This document shows positions 16,775-26,478 of a stretch of 64,000 nt of DNA, one piece after another (the first letter of the stretch is position 1; each line of letters opens with the position of its first letter). A program made the position numbers and the translations under genes. Under the pieces are notes generated by a model, which ran no database searches, had not been told where the DNA came from, and saw only the letters and a list, made by a program, of their open reading frames with translations. This DNA is from Nitrogeniibacter mangrovi (GTDB taxonomy: Bacteria > Pseudomonadota > Gammaproteobacteria > Burkholderiales > Rhodocyclaceae), in NCBI RefSeq assembly GCF_010983895.1, contig NZ_CP048836.1, forward strand, positions 1,240,001 to 1,304,000, read 5' to 3'.

Positions 16775-19700
16775 TTACTGAATCTGACGCCACGAGATAC
16801 GCCGGCCGCCTTCGCCTTCCTGAAGACTGGTGTCGAAGGAGGCGCTGGAGGTTGAGCCGATCTTGAGACGTTTTCCGTCCTTGGCCTGCATCTGGCCCAG
16901 GCCACCGATCATACCGCCCTTGACCTTGCGCCCGTTGATGGCCGTGCCCTTGTTGATCTGGCTGCTGGCGCCGTAGGTGCCGTCCTTGGCCAGGTCGAAC
17001 GGATTGAAGGTGGTGCGGCCGCCCGTCTCGGGCGCCAGCTCGATGATCCAGCTCTCGCCGCCGCCGTTGCACGAATCGTCATCGGGGATGGCGGTCACGT
17101 AGATCACACGGTCCGACCACAGGATCGGGGTGGCCAGGACACGTTCCCCCTGATAGTTGGCGTTGTACACCAGATCGACGTAGAAACCCTTCTGCGTGTT
17201 GTTGGGCTGGTTCTGGGAAAACTCGCGCACGTCCCAGCTGTTGCCGTTGAAGCTGTTCGTGCCCTCGTAGGTGATCTCCTGCTTGAGCAGGTCGCTGCGG
17301 GAGACCTTGGAGCTGCCGCTCGCCGTGCATGTAACCGTCAGTCCGCACTCGTCGCGCACACCGTACAGGGTCTGAAGGCTCAGGTCGGTGTTGTCCCCGG
17401 TTTCGAAGTACTTGCCGGTACCGAAGTACACCATGAAGCCGCCGTCCGAATGCACCCCGACCTGGGGACGCGTGGTGATCGGTTGCCTGATGGTGACGTT
17501 GCTGCTGTTGAGGTACTTGGCCTGGAACAGGGGCTTGCCCGAGAAAGCGATCTTCCAGCCATTGCTGGTGCTGTTGGTCGTGGTGAAGTCGAACTTCCAG
17601 ATGTTCCCGTACAGGTCGCCGGCATACACCAGATCGATCGAGCCGTTCCGGTTGGCGTCGATGGCGATGGGGGACGAAAGGCCGTTGGGAGTGGTGGTGC
17701 TGCCCACGCCGGTGTCCAGTTCCTTGAGCAGCGCGCCGGTGGCCAGATCGATCACGAACAGGCGCGCAGTTTGCGAAGTGCTGTTGTAGCCGTTGCCGAC
17801 GATGGCCACCCACTTGCCGTTTTCGGTGCGGCCAACGGCCGCCTGGCCCATGGTGTAACCCAGTTCCGAGAAACCGGCCGTGGTGTTCGACACTTCCCAA
17901 AGAACGTTGCTGGCGGAGAAGTTCGCCGCATTCTCCACGTCGAGGGCAAAGTAGGCTTTGCCGCCGGCCCCGGTCGACCCGACCAGCACTGATTTCCACG
18001 ATCCGCCGAGGATGGCATCGGTGGTGACTGGCGAGCCATCCACGTAGTAGCGGTGGGTGTAGTCGGGGTCCGCCAGGTCAGGCAGGTTACCGATGATGGC
18101 GTTCGGGATGTAGCCGAACAGCTCGTCGCCCGTGTCGGCTTTGACCACGTGCAGGATGCCGTCGTTGGCGCCAAAGAAGAGGGCCGGCTCCCGGTTGATG
18201 TAGCTCGAGGTGCCCCGACGGTTCCGGTAGGCGGCGCGTTCCGTCGACGTCAGCGAGGCGGCCTGCGCATAGCCATAGTTCTGGGTGCCGACATAGGCCG
18301 GACTGGAGTTGACCACGTCGCCGATGATCTTGTAGCGGTCGCGGAAGCTGCCCCCGTTGGCTTCTTCCTTGGTCTGGTCGCCGCGAATGAAATCGAGCAG
18401 ATCGCTGCTGCCCAGTGCGGCCTGCTGGGTGGCGTTCAACGATGCCCAGCGGAAGGAGATGGCCGAGTTCGTGACCGTGTTCCAGGTCAGGAGATCGCGA
18501 CCGCTGGCGGCGCCGATCTGATTGCTGGCCTTCCATTTGGGCGCGGATTTCGGTGCGTAATAGGTCACGCCGGTGGCGCTGGTCTTCTCCTCGATCTCAT
18601 AGGCCAGCATGTCGCCGGTCCAGCCATCGCTGCTGAACAGGGCCTGAAAGACGAGGGTGTCCGTACCCAGATAGGTCGAGTTGGTGGACACCGCCGCGGC
18701 CGAGCTCGTCCGGGTGTTGATGGTGGCGAGCGTGGTCGCCAGGGCGTTGGCGAAGGATTGCGGATCCTTGGCGCTGAAGAAGTCACCGCGGCTGTTGACG
18801 GCTGCGTGCAGCAGATCGTCGATCTTCGCCGGGTTGCTGCTGGACGGATCGCCCCAATTGATGGTGCTTTGCGTGCTGATTGCCGAAAAGGCCGAACTCG
18901 GGGTGACATTGCCTTCCACGCCCAGACCCACGCCGAAGGTCACCATGTGCTGCCAGAAGGCCGGATCGTCGGCGTTGGCGGGCACGTCGTTGGTCAGGTC
19001 GGTGCGCAGGTCGCGTTTCCAGTAGTACGCCGCGATATCTGCGAGCGTATCGCTGTAGTTGTCGGCAAAGGGTGCGACGGCGCGGAACTGGACCGTATTG
19101 CCGTTCGCATCGGTGTAGGCGGTACCGTCGGTGCCGTCATTGTTCTGGCGTGCCGCGGAGGTGCTGGCCGCACTCGAGTTCCAGTAGCCGTCCGTCATCA
19201 GGATGGTGTAGTTCTGACGGCAGGACAGGTCGTTGCCACCGCTGACGCCCGGCGTGGTGCTGGCGGGGCCTTGGGAGTCGTTGCGCTCGTAATACCGGCC
19301 GGCATCGTCCAGCGCCTTGCGCAGGGGGGTGTTGCCGACCCAGTTGACCGCATACAGCCAGTCGAAGAAGCTCTTGCGGTAGTTGGTCGTGTTGCCGTAG
19401 GAGTCCACGTCGCTGAAGTCGCGCACACCGCGCTCCAGGGTCGAAAAATTCAATCCGTCGATCGAGGTGCTGCCTTTGTTGATCCGGCCATAACCGACGC
19501 GCAGGCCGGTGCCCTGAATGCCGAAGGCGCGTGAAATCCCGGCCTTGGCGGACATCAGGCGGGTGCGATAGTAGGAGTACCAGTTGGCGAAGTTGGTGCG
19601 CTCGTCCGTATTGCCGGGGCCGGAGGTCGAACTCACGACGACCTTGTCGTAGCAGTCGTCATCGGTGAGGGACCCGAAGCAGCCGCTGTTGGTTCTGTCG

Positions 19701-20176
19701 AACACATAATAGAAAGCGGGTTGCGCGGTGTTGTTGGAGTACTCCGTGCTGTAGCCCGGGTAGTACCAGGTCGGGCGGAACGAGGTGCTCAGGTTGACCG
19801 TATTGTACTGGCGGGTGCTGCTGTAACCGTCCCACCACGCGGCAGTGAAGCTCGCGTTGCTGGCCTTGTTGCCGTTCTCGTCCAGCGGTGGCGTGTAGGT
19901 GACGTTCGGATTGTAGTAGAGCGAGTTGTAGGTGGACGACTGGGCGCCTTTGCGATTGTAGTAACCGTAGATGTCATCCGGCATGAATGACCAGGCCATC
20001 GACCCGGAGTCGTCGAGAATGAACATGACGTTGGGCTCGACCGTGCCGCCCAGGTACAGCGGCACCTGCGCAATCGAAAGGGGGGCTGCCTGCACCTGGA
20101 AGGCGCTGGCGAGTGCCAGGGCGCCGAGCAGCAGCGCGAGGCGCGGTGAGTGGAGGGGGCGAGAGATCGTGGTCAT
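16775..20176 (-). CDS. pilY1: Type IV pilus tip adhesin / assembly protein PilY1
   Basis: A 1133-residue exported protein with a signal peptide (cleavage near ...FQVQA, residue 30). The N-terminal half is a von Willebrand A-like domain: FILDDSGSM near residues 52-60 is a MIDAS-type metal site. The C-terminal third is the PilY1 beta-propeller, with an EF-hand-like calcium loop IDANRNGSIDLVYAGD near residue 838, the position known to control pilus extension and retraction in Pseudomonas. It sits 29 bp after pilX. Length and both landmarks fit an intact PilY1. Confidence 0.95.
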   Translation of the reverse strand: MTTISRPLHSPRLALLLGALALASAFQVQAAPLSIAQVPLYLGGTVEPNVMFILDDSGSMAWSFMPDDIYGYYNRKGAQSSTYNSLYYNPNVTYTPPLDENGNKASNASFTAAWWDGYSSTRQYNTVNLSTSFRPTWYYPGYSTEYSNNTAQPAFYYVFDRTNSGCFGSLTDDDCYDKVVVSSTSGPGNTDERTNFANWYSYYRTRLMSAKAGISRAFGIQGTGLRVGYGRINKGSTSIDGLNFSTLERGVRDFSDVDSYGNTTNYRKSFFDWLYAVNWVGNTPLRKALDDAGRYYERNDSQGPASTTPGVSGGNDLSCRQNYTILMTDGYWNSSAASTSAARQNNDGTDGTAYTDANGNTVQFRAVAPFADNYSDTLADIAAYYWKRDLRTDLTNDVPANADDPAFWQHMVTFGVGLGVEGNVTPSSAFSAISTQSTINWGDPSSSNPAKIDDLLHAAVNSRGDFFSAKDPQSFANALATTLATINTRTSSAAAVSTNSTYLGTDTLVFQALFSSDGWTGDMLAYEIEEKTSATGVTYYAPKSAPKWKASNQIGAASGRDLLTWNTVTNSAISFRWASLNATQQAALGSSDLLDFIRGDQTKEEANGGSFRDRYKIIGDVVNSSPAYVGTQNYGYAQAASLTSTERAAYRNRRGTSSYINREPALFFGANDGILHVVKADTGDELFGYIPNAIIGNLPDLADPDYTHRYYVDGSPVTTDAILGGSWKSVLVGSTGAGGKAYFALDVENAANFSASNVLWEVSNTTAGFSELGYTMGQAAVGRTENGKWVAIVGNGYNSTSQTARLFVIDLATGALLKELDTGVGSTTTPNGLSSPIAIDANRNGSIDLVYAGDLYGNIWKFDFTTTNSTSNGWKIAFSGKPLFQAKYLNSSNVTIRQPITTRPQVGVHSDGGFMVYFGTGKYFETGDNTDLSLQTLYGVRDECGLTVTCTASGSSKVSRSDLLKQEITYEGTNSFNGNSWDVREFSQNQPNNTQKGFYVDLVYNANYQGERVLATPILWSDRVIYVTAIPDDDSCNGGGESWIIELAPETGGRTTFNPFDLAKDGTYGASSQINKGTAINGRKVKGGMIGGLGQMQAKDGKRLKIGSTSSASFDTSLQEGEGGRRISWRQIQ

Positions 20177-20205
20177 GATGACACCTGTTGTCGTGTGTCG
20201 CTGAA

Positions 20206-20718
20206 TCAGTACAGCGCGGTCGAGCGGAGGATGACGATCGCGTTACCGCTGGCGCCGCCTGAGCGGGCGGTGATGTCGTAGGCGTCGATTCGCTCGCAGG
20301 CCACCTGGAGGGAGGCTTGTACGCACGGACCCGTGCGGCGTTCGATCCAGTATTCCGGCTCGGCCTTCAACTGCGGGAAGGCATTGGTTGGCCAAGTGGA
20401 GGCCCGGATATTGGCAGTTGTCCAGTTGGCGGCGCTGGATGCGTCCGGCGCCGGGGAGGTGTCGACATCGAAAAAGCCGGCGCCACTGTTCGGCGGGCCA
20501 TTGAAGACTTCGGCCTCGCCGGCGCGCAGGGCCAGCTCGGCCGCCTGGAAGGCCTTGCCACGGTCGAGCATGTTGCCTGCCATGCGCTCTTCGAGCGAGG
20601 TGGTCTGCATGGCGGTGATGCCCAGCATGGTCATCACCAGCAGGAAGATCACGCCGACGATGAGCACTGCGCCGGTCTGGCGGCGGGGTGGCGGGCACGG
20701 AGTGTTGCGGGGGGCCAT
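20206..20718 (-). CDS. pilX: Minor pilin PilX
   Basis: A 170-residue minor pilin with an N-terminal hydrophobic helix after TGAVLIVGVIFLLVMTMLG. It lacks the usual Glu5, as PilX proteins do. TTSLEERMAGNMLDRGKAFQAAELALRAGE is strongly PilX-like. It would form part of the pilus-priming complex with PilV, PilW and PilY1. GAGG lies upstream of the ATG. Spacing to pilW is 10 bp and to pilY1 29 bp. Confidence 0.9.
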   Translation of the reverse strand: MAPRNTPCPPPRRQTGAVLIVGVIFLLVMTMLGITAMQTTSLEERMAGNMLDRGKAFQAAELALRAGEAEVFNGPPNSGAGFFDVDTSPAPDASSAANWTTANIRASTWPTNAFPQLKAEPEYWIERRTGPCVQASLQVACERIDAYDITARSGGASGNAIVILRSTALY

Positions 20719-20728
20719 GATCGATACC

Positions 20729-21826
20729 TCAGAACGTGCGGCGCAGGGCGACGGTGGTGGTCGCCACCGTGTACAGGCGCTTGTCGGCGTAGGTCTTGCC
20801 GTTGAAGACGATGCCCTGGGAGTCCGAGATCACGCTGTCATCCACGCTGGACAGGAGCAGGTCTACCTTGACCGCAATCACGTCGTTCCATTTCAGGGTG
20901 CCGGCGGCGATGTCGGCAAGCAAGGCGGCGGAGTTTTCGTACTTTGAAACCTCGCTGCCGCCGGTGCTGGCGGGTACGCCGTAGCTCACCACCATGTCCA
21001 CGACCCCCTCGACCATCTCGCTGACCTGGTTGCTTGCCAGGCCCGGGGCCGCGACATACAGCGAATTGAACGCCTGCCCCTGGCGATTGGTCGTGCGTCC
21101 GGTCGATGGGCCGATGAAGAAGGTCGTGTTTGCCAGACGCATGATTCGTGTTTCATCCGCAAAGGAGACCTTGCTGAAACCATCCCTCGAGTTGTTGCCG
21201 CCGGAAGTATCGAACTGCAACGTCACGTTGTTGCCTGAGCCGGGGGTGTTGCTGATGCGCGCGATGCCGGCGGCCTCGCAACTCGCGATGAGGACGTTCT
21301 CGCCGTTCTTGAAGCCGAGCGCATTGTTCTGGATCACGAGGGAAGTGGCGCCCGCGTCGAACTCCGCATTGGCGGGCATGCTTGCGGAGGCGCCGCTGCC
21401 GTAGACGACGGTGATGACGTCCGAACCGTTCACGGCGGTATAGCCCGCATCGGACACAATGCCCGAATAGGCGCTACCGAACTGTTGCGCTTCGATGGCG
21501 TTGATGTTTTTCATGTCGCCGGCGGGCGCCGAAATCCATTCGTCGGTGAAGTTGCCGGTGCCGATGTCCTGAAGCTTGGCGCAGCCGATGTGACCGGCCA
21601 TGCGCAAGGTGCGCTCGATGGTGGAGACCGCGTAGCGGCTGTTCTCCTGCAGGCGGGCCAGTTCCTCGTTGTAGCGGTAGGTCTGCCTGTTGCTGACGAA
21701 CAGGGCGATCATGCCGCCGACCAGGATCAGGCCGATGAGCATGCCGATCATCAGCTCGATGAGTGACAGGCCGTACTGGCGTGCCCGGGTGTGGCGGACG
21801 TTGAAGGCGCGGGCTGGCATGTTCAT
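20729..21826 (-). CDS. pilW: Minor pilin PilW
   Basis: A 365-residue minor pilin with the class III signal QYG-LSLIELMIGMLIGLILV, the Glu5 of the mature protein being present. ERTLRMAGHIGCAKLQ near residue 95 is characteristic of PilW. The ATG at 21826 overlaps the pilV stop (ATGA), so translation is coupled. The frame remains open further upstream but that part overlaps pilV. Confidence 0.92.
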   Translation of the reverse strand: MNMPARAFNVRHTRARQYGLSLIELMIGMLIGLILVGGMIALFVSNRQTYRYNEELARLQENSRYAVSTIERTLRMAGHIGCAKLQDIGTGNFTDEWISAPAGDMKNINAIEAQQFGSAYSGIVSDAGYTAVNGSDVITVVYGSGASASMPANAEFDAGATSLVIQNNALGFKNGENVLIASCEAAGIARISNTPGSGNNVTLQFDTSGGNNSRDGFSKVSFADETRIMRLANTTFFIGPSTGRTTNRQGQAFNSLYVAAPGLASNQVSEMVEGVVDMVVSYGVPASTGGSEVSKYENSAALLADIAAGTLKWNDVIAVKVDLLLSSVDDSVISDSQGIVFNGKTYADKRLYTVATTTVALRRTF

Positions 21827-22314
21827 TTGACGACCTGGGAGACGAGTTGGAATGTCTGCGCGGTGCGACTGCCCTGGTCGTCGGCTTCGTTCCACTGGAC
21901 GGTGATCATGACGTAGTCGCCGGCGCCGGTGCAGGCGACGGTCGGGTCAGGCGTGTTGGTGCGGCAGATGCTGCCCTGGCCGCTCGGCAGACCGACCGAG
22001 GTGGCGGCGAGATTGGTCTTCCATGCGGTCACTTCGCTGGCCGCGGCGGAGGTGCCCGAGATGGTGCCGGTGAGGGTGACGTCGAACTCGCCGTTCTTGG
22101 CAGCGTCGCCACTGGCACGCATGGTGTCGAGCATCTGGTAGGCGAAGGTGGCCGCCTGGGAGCGCAATTGGGAGACCTGGTTGTAGCGCAGGGCGTTGAT
22201 CTGAAGGCTGGCCAGGCCCAGCAGGCCGAGGGACAGCACGACCATGGCCACCAGGGCCTCGATCAGCGAGAATCCGCCTTGGTGACGACGGGGATGACGA
22301 TGGGTCATGGGCAT
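21823..22314 (-). CDS. pilV: Minor pilin PilV
   Basis: A 163-residue minor pilin with the prepilin signal HQGG-FSLIEALVAMVVLSLGLLGLA. Two in-frame start codons exist: ATG at 22314 and ATG at 22308. The second overlaps by four bases (ATGA, 22308-22305) the stop that fimT would have if its missing base is restored, so it may be the ancestral start. It overlaps pilW by 4 bp downstream. Confidence 0.9.
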   Translation of the reverse strand: MPMTHRHPRRHQGGFSLIEALVAMVVLSLGLLGLASLQINALRYNQVSQLRSQAATFAYQMLDTMRASGDAAKNGEFDVTLTGTISGTSAAASEVTAWKTNLAATSVGLPSGQGSICRTNTPDPTVACTGAGDYVMITVQWNEADDQGSRTAQTFQLVSQVVK

Positions 22315-22354
22315 GACGTCACCTCGATACGGGCGTGGCCCGACAGATTGACCG

Positions 22355-22786
22355 TCAGCGTGCGCTGACGGGTGTCACCGCTGGCGCAATTGGGGGGGTG
22401 AGCGTGATGACGCGGCCGGCGTCGGCGGCGCCGAAACTGTCGAAGGAGATAGCCTGATCGTTGTCGCCAGCGAAGACGACCTGGGTGTACGCCTCATGGT
22501 CGCGGAAGGTGTTGATGCCGCCCGCGGTGCACGCGGCGGCAGCGCTGCCATCGTGCACACACCAACCATTGGTGTAGTCGTTGGTCTTGGGGGTGATGGT
22601 GACGCTCACGCCGCGCTTGATGGCTTCGGAACGGGCCGAGGCGATGCCGGTGAGCAGATCGTTGGCCTGGGTCGTGATGCGATTGTCTTCAATCATGCGC
22701 GTGAAACTGGGCGCGGCGATTGCGGCGAGAATCGCCGCCACCGCCAGTGTCACCATCAATTCGATGAGGGTAAATCCGCGATTCAT
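22355..22786 (-). CDS. fimT: FimT/GspH-type pseudopilin with an apparent C-terminal frameshift
   Basis: A 143-residue (as read) pseudopilin, first gene of the minor-pilin operon, starting MNRG-FTLIELMVTLAVAAILAA with a normal prepilin site. The body is FimT/GspH-like (RMIEDNRITTQANDLLTGIASARSEAIKRG). As read it stops at 22355 just after a run of seven C on the coding strand (G7 at 22392-22398). Adding one C there replaces the tail with about 30 residues beginning NCASGDTRQRTLTV and ending at a TGA at 22305 that overlaps the pilV ATG at 22308. That tail resembles the conserved FimT/GspH end, so a one-base loss is likely. The restored gene is 22305-22786, 160 residues. Confidence 0.85.
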   Translation of the reverse strand: MNRGFTLIELMVTLAVAAILAAIAAPSFTRMIEDNRITTQANDLLTGIASARSEAIKRGVSVTITPKTNDYTNGWCVHDGSAAAACTAGGINTFRDHEAYTQVVFAGDNDQAISFDSFGAADAGRVITLTPPIAPAVTPVSAR

Positions 22787-22910
22787 CTGTGATGATCCAA
22801 GTTCGTTAGCCTGACTGTAGAAAAGAATGCAGGGAAAGGGCGAGGGGCGGGCGCCCAGTTGCGGTTTAAGCACGATGAACGGCGGGTGGCGGTCGATTCG
22901 GCCGCAGGGT

Positions 22911-22939
22911 TTGCAGTTTTTCCGGGCTCTGGATAGAAT
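22911..22939 (+). promoter_or_regulatory. Promoter of tRNA-Thr
   Basis: TTGCAG (22911-22916), a 17-nt spacer and TAGAAT (22934-22939) give a good sigma70 promoter, with a start about 4 nt before the mature tRNA. Confidence 0.7.
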
Positions 22940-22949
22940 TCGCAGCCTT

Positions 22950-23025
<76 letters not shown>

Positions 23026-23033
23026 GATGTGCG

Positions 23034-23068
23034 AAGCGGGGTGGCGCGTGCCATCCCGCTTTCTTTTT
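23034..23068 (+). terminator. Terminator of the tRNA-Thr transcript
   Basis: The hairpin AGCGGGGTGGC ... GCCATCCCGCT (23035-23060, one G-T wobble) is followed by TTCTTTTT. Confidence 0.75.
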
Positions 23069-23079
23069 GGCGCTTTGAG

Positions 23080-23093
23080 TTACGTTGACGTAA
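23080..23093 (+). promoter_or_regulatory. Palindrome TTACGT-TG-ACGTAA upstream of the SDR gene
   Basis: A perfect 14-bp inverted repeat 34 bp before the ATG of the 3-hydroxyacyl-CoA dehydrogenase-like gene. It resembles the ACGTAA-rich operators of MerR-type LiuR regulators of branched-chain amino-acid and acyl-CoA catabolism. Identity of the regulator is inference. Confidence 0.4.
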
Positions 23094-23127
23094 ACTGAAC
23101 TTTCAATTCGTTGGACGCGAGGCAGTC

Positions 23128-23895
23128 ATGAAGATTTCGGGATCCGTGTTCGTGGTGACCGGTGGGGCATCGGGGCTGGGGCTGGCGACGGTGCGCTTGC
23201 TGGTCGATGCCGGGGCGTGCGCGGTGCTGGTGGATGTGAACGAGGCCGACGGGCTGGCCGCGGCACAGGGGCTGGGTGAGCGGGTGCGTTTCGCGCGCGC
23301 GGACGTGACCCGCGAGGACGAGGCGGCTGCGGTGTTCGATCTGGCAGTGCGCGAGTTCGGAGCGGTGCACGGGCTCGTCAATTGCGCCGGGGTGGCGCCG
23401 GCCGAGAAGGTGCTGGGGCGTGAGGGGCCGCATCGGCTCGAGGCATTCGCACGTACGATCAACATCAATCTGGTGGGTACGTTCAACATGGTGCGGCTGG
23501 CGGCGGAGGCGATGAGTCGCAACGCGCCGAACGAGGCCGGCGAGCGTGGCGTGATCGTGAGCACCGCGTCGGTGGCGGCGTTCGACGGCCAGATCGGGCA
23601 GGCGGCCTATGCCGCGTCCAAGGGCGGTGTGGTGGCGATGACGCTGCCGCTGGCGCGCGAGCTGGCGCGCCATGGCATCCGGGTGATGACGGTGGCACCG
23701 GGCATCATGGAAACGCCGATGCTCGCCGGCATGCCGGCCGAGGTGCAGGACGCGCTGGGCCGGATGGTGCCGTTCCCGCCACGGCTCGGAAAGCCGGCGG
23801 AGTTCGCCGCGCTGGTCGGCCACGTCGTCGAGAACGGGTATCTCAACGGCGAGGTGATCCGGCTCGATGGCGCGATCCGGATGGCGCCGAAGTAA
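23128..23895 (+). CDS. SDR family oxidoreductase, 3-hydroxyacyl-CoA dehydrogenase type II-like
   Basis: A 255-residue short-chain dehydrogenase. The NAD-binding TGGASGLG is at residues 11-18, NCAGV near residue 90, the catalytic Ser in STASVAAF near residue 148 and YAASK near residues 161-165. The segments [25 protein letters not shown] and [18 protein letters not shown] closely follow the HSD17B10/type II 3-hydroxyacyl-CoA dehydrogenase branch, which acts in isoleucine and fatty-acid oxidation. The gene stands alone between tRNA-Thr and ccoI. A perfect palindrome upstream suggests specific regulation. Substrate is inferred from family resemblance. Confidence 0.88.
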   Translation: MKISGSVFVVTGGASGLGLATVRLLVDAGACAVLVDVNEADGLAAAQGLGERVRFARADVTREDEAAAVFDLAVREFGAVHGLVNCAGVAPAEKVLGREGPHRLEAFARTININLVGTFNMVRLAAEAMSRNAPNEAGERGVIVSTASVAAFDGQIGQAAYAASKGGVVAMTLPLARELARHGIRVMTVAPGIMETPMLAGMPAEVQDALGRMVPFPPRLGKPAEFAALVGHVVENGYLNGEVIRLDGAIRMAPK

Positions 23896-24009
23896 CGCGC
23901 GTTGGCCCGGCGCCCGGCGTTGACCTGGTACAGGCTGCCGGTCGCGCATTTGTGATACAAGGCATCGGTCGGCGTCGCAACGGCGCCTGTTTCCGTCCGA
24001 GGGTGTTCC

Positions 24010-26478
24010 GTGTCCGATCCGTCCGCATCATTCCGCCCCCGTGAGGCCGAGTGCTACCACTGTGGCCTGCCGGTGCCGACGGATGCGAACTTTCCGGTGC
24101 GGGTCGGTGGTGAAATGCGGCAGATGTGCTGTGCCGGCTGCCAGGCGGTGGCCCAGGCCATCGTCGACAACGGCCTGGACGATTACTACCGGCACCGGGA
24201 TGCGATGCCGGAGTCGCAGAAGGAGGCCCTGCCCGAGGCGTTGGGCGAGCTGGGCCTGTTCGATCACCCCGACTTCCAGAAGAGCTTCGTGCGCCCGGTG
24301 GACGAGCACGAGCGGGAGGCCGCCCTGATCCTCGAGGGGATCACCTGCGCCGCGTGTGTGTGGCTCAACGAGCAGCATGTGGCGCATCTGCCCGGGGTGA
24401 CGGCGATCGACATCAACTATGCGACCCGGCGCGCCCGGGTGCGCTGGGACGAGCGCCGGATCCACCTCTCCGACATCCTCGGGGCGATCCAGTCCATTGG
24501 TTATCGCGCCTATCCGTACGACGAGGCCCGCTCGGAGCAGATCGCCCGGCGTGAGCGTCGCTCGGCCCTGTGGCGCCTGTTCGTGGCCGGCTTCGGCGCC
24601 ATGCAGGTCATGATGTACGCCATCCCCGCCTACATCGCCCGCGACGGGGACATGACGGTGGACATCGAGCAGTTGCTGCGCTGGGCGAGTTTCGCGCTCA
24701 CCCTGCCGGTCATCTTCTATTCGGCGGCGCCGTTCTTCCAGCGGGCGTGGCGCGACGTGCGTCTGCGCCGGCTGGGGATGGACGTGCCGGTGGCGCTGGG
24801 CGTCGGCAGCGCGTTTCTGGCCAGTTGCTGGGCCACCGTCACCGCCACCGGCGACGTGTATTTCGACTCGGTGGCGATGTTCGTGTTCTTCCTCCTGTGT
24901 GGCCGCTATCTGGAGATGGTCGCGCGGCAGCGGGCCGTGCGCGGGGTCGAATCGCTCGGCAAGGTGCTGCCGGTGTTCGCCGACAAGCTGTTGCCGGAGG
25001 GGGGCGAGGAGCGTGTGCCGGTCTCCACACTGGCGCCGGGTGACCGGGTGCGGGTCAAGCCGGGCGAGGCGATTCCGGCCGACGGGGTGGTGCTCGAGGG
25101 GCGCAGCGCCGCCGACGAGGCGCTGCTCACGGGCGAGAGCCGGCCGGTGCCGAAGGCCGCGGGCGATACGGTCACGGGCGGGAGCCTGAACGTCTCCAGC
25201 CCGCTGGTCATCGATGTGCGCCAGGTCGGCGATGCCACCCGCCTGGCGGCCATCATGCGGCTGATGGAGCGGGCCGCCACCGAGAAGCCGCGTCTGGTGA
25301 AGCTCGCGGACCGGATCGCCGGGCGGTTTATCGCCTTCCTGCTGCTGGTGGCTGTGGCGGCCGCGGTGGGCTGGTACATCGTCGATCCATCGCGCGCGCT
25401 GTGGGTGTTCGTGTCGGTGCTGGTGGTGAGCTGTCCGTGCGCCCTGTCGCTGGCCACGCCCGCGGCGCTCACGGTGGCGTCGGACGCGATGGCGCGGATC
25501 GGCGTGCTGGTGACTCGCGGCCACGCCATCGAGACCTTGGCCAAGGCGGATACCTTCATGTTCGACAAGACCGGCACGCTCACGGTCGGAGCGCTGCAAC
25601 TGGTCGGCGTCGATACCGTCGAGGCGTGCGCTCCGGCGCAAGCCCTGCAGATTGCCGCGGCGCTGGAGCAGGGCTCGGAGCATGCGATCGCGACCGGCAT
25701 CCGGCAGGCTGCGCTGGCGCCGCTCCCCGTTGCCAGCGAGGTGCTGGCGACCACCGGACAGGGGGTCGAGGGGCGGATCGACGATGTGCGCTACCGGATC
25801 GGGCGTGCGGACTTCGTCGCCTCTCTGGTGGGTGCACCCGTGCCGGAATCGCTCGCGGGAAATGGTGATGGTGTGCAGACTCGGGTCTTTCTCGGTGGGG
25901 AGGGCGGCTGGATGGCGGCCTTCTGCTTCGACGATCGCGTGCGCGAGGATGCTGCCGATCTCGTAGCGTCGCTGCGGGCGGATGGGTGTGCGCTGGGGGT
26001 GCTCAGCGGCGATGCGCCGGATACGGTGGCGGCGCTCGCCGCGCAGCTGGGCATCGACGATGCGCGCGGCGGGCTGTCGCCCCAGGGCAAGCACGACGCG
26101 ATCGCGGCGCTCCAGCGCGAGGGACGGGTGGTAGCCATGGTCGGCGATGGCGTCAACGATGCGCCGGTGCTGGCTCAGGCGCACGTCTCCGTGGCCATGG
26201 GCGAGGGCACCGAACTGGCGCGCACCCAGGCCGACGTCGTCCTGCTGGGCGGGAAACTCGTCGCGCTCGGCGACGGGATCGCGATGGCTAAGCGCACCTT
26301 CGCGATCGTCCGCCAGAACCTGATCTGGGCCTTTGGCTACAATGTGATTGCGATTCCGCTGGCGGTGGCCGGCTGGGTGACGCCCTGGATGGCCGGCATC
26401 GGCATGTCGGCCAGTTCCCTGCTCGTCGTGCTCAATGCCTTGCGCCTGCAGCGGTCGAAGAAATCAACGGACCTCTGA
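24010..26478 (+). CDS. ccoI: Copper-translocating P-type ATPase CcoI/FixI
   Basis: An 822-residue P1B-type ATPase that exports copper to the periplasm for assembly of the CuB centre of cbb3 oxidase. The N-terminus has the CcoI-specific cysteine domain (CYHCGLPVP ... MCCAGCQAV), followed by a heavy-metal domain with GITCAACVWL near residue 110. The core motifs are SCPCALSLATP near residue 475, DKTGTLT near residue 518 and GDGVNDAPVLAQA near residue 712. It starts with GTG; GAGGGTG lies upstream. It abuts ccoS with no gap and sits upstream of ccoNOQP, which separates it from the bulk copper exporter CopA at 44.2 kb. Confidence 0.95.
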   Translation: MSDPSASFRPREAECYHCGLPVPTDANFPVRVGGEMRQMCCAGCQAVAQAIVDNGLDDYYRHRDAMPESQKEALPEALGELGLFDHPDFQKSFVRPVDEHEREAALILEGITCAACVWLNEQHVAHLPGVTAIDINYATRRARVRWDERRIHLSDILGAIQSIGYRAYPYDEARSEQIARRERRSALWRLFVAGFGAMQVMMYAIPAYIARDGDMTVDIEQLLRWASFALTLPVIFYSAAPFFQRAWRDVRLRRLGMDVPVALGVGSAFLASCWATVTATGDVYFDSVAMFVFFLLCGRYLEMVARQRAVRGVESLGKVLPVFADKLLPEGGEERVPVSTLAPGDRVRVKPGEAIPADGVVLEGRSAADEALLTGESRPVPKAAGDTVTGGSLNVSSPLVIDVRQVGDATRLAAIMRLMERAATEKPRLVKLADRIAGRFIAFLLLVAVAAAVGWYIVDPSRALWVFVSVLVVSCPCALSLATPAALTVASDAMARIGVLVTRGHAIETLAKADTFMFDKTGTLTVGALQLVGVDTVEACAPAQALQIAAALEQGSEHAIATGIRQAALAPLPVASEVLATTGQGVEGRIDDVRYRIGRADFVASLVGAPVPESLAGNGDGVQTRVFLGGEGGWMAAFCFDDRVREDAADLVASLRADGCALGVLSGDAPDTVAALAAQLGIDDARGGLSPQGKHDAIAALQREGRVVAMVGDGVNDAPVLAQAHVSVAMGEGTELARTQADVVLLGGKLVALGDGIAMAKRTFAIVRQNLIWAFGYNVIAIPLAVAGWVTPWMAGIGMSASSLLVVLNALRLQRSKKSTDL

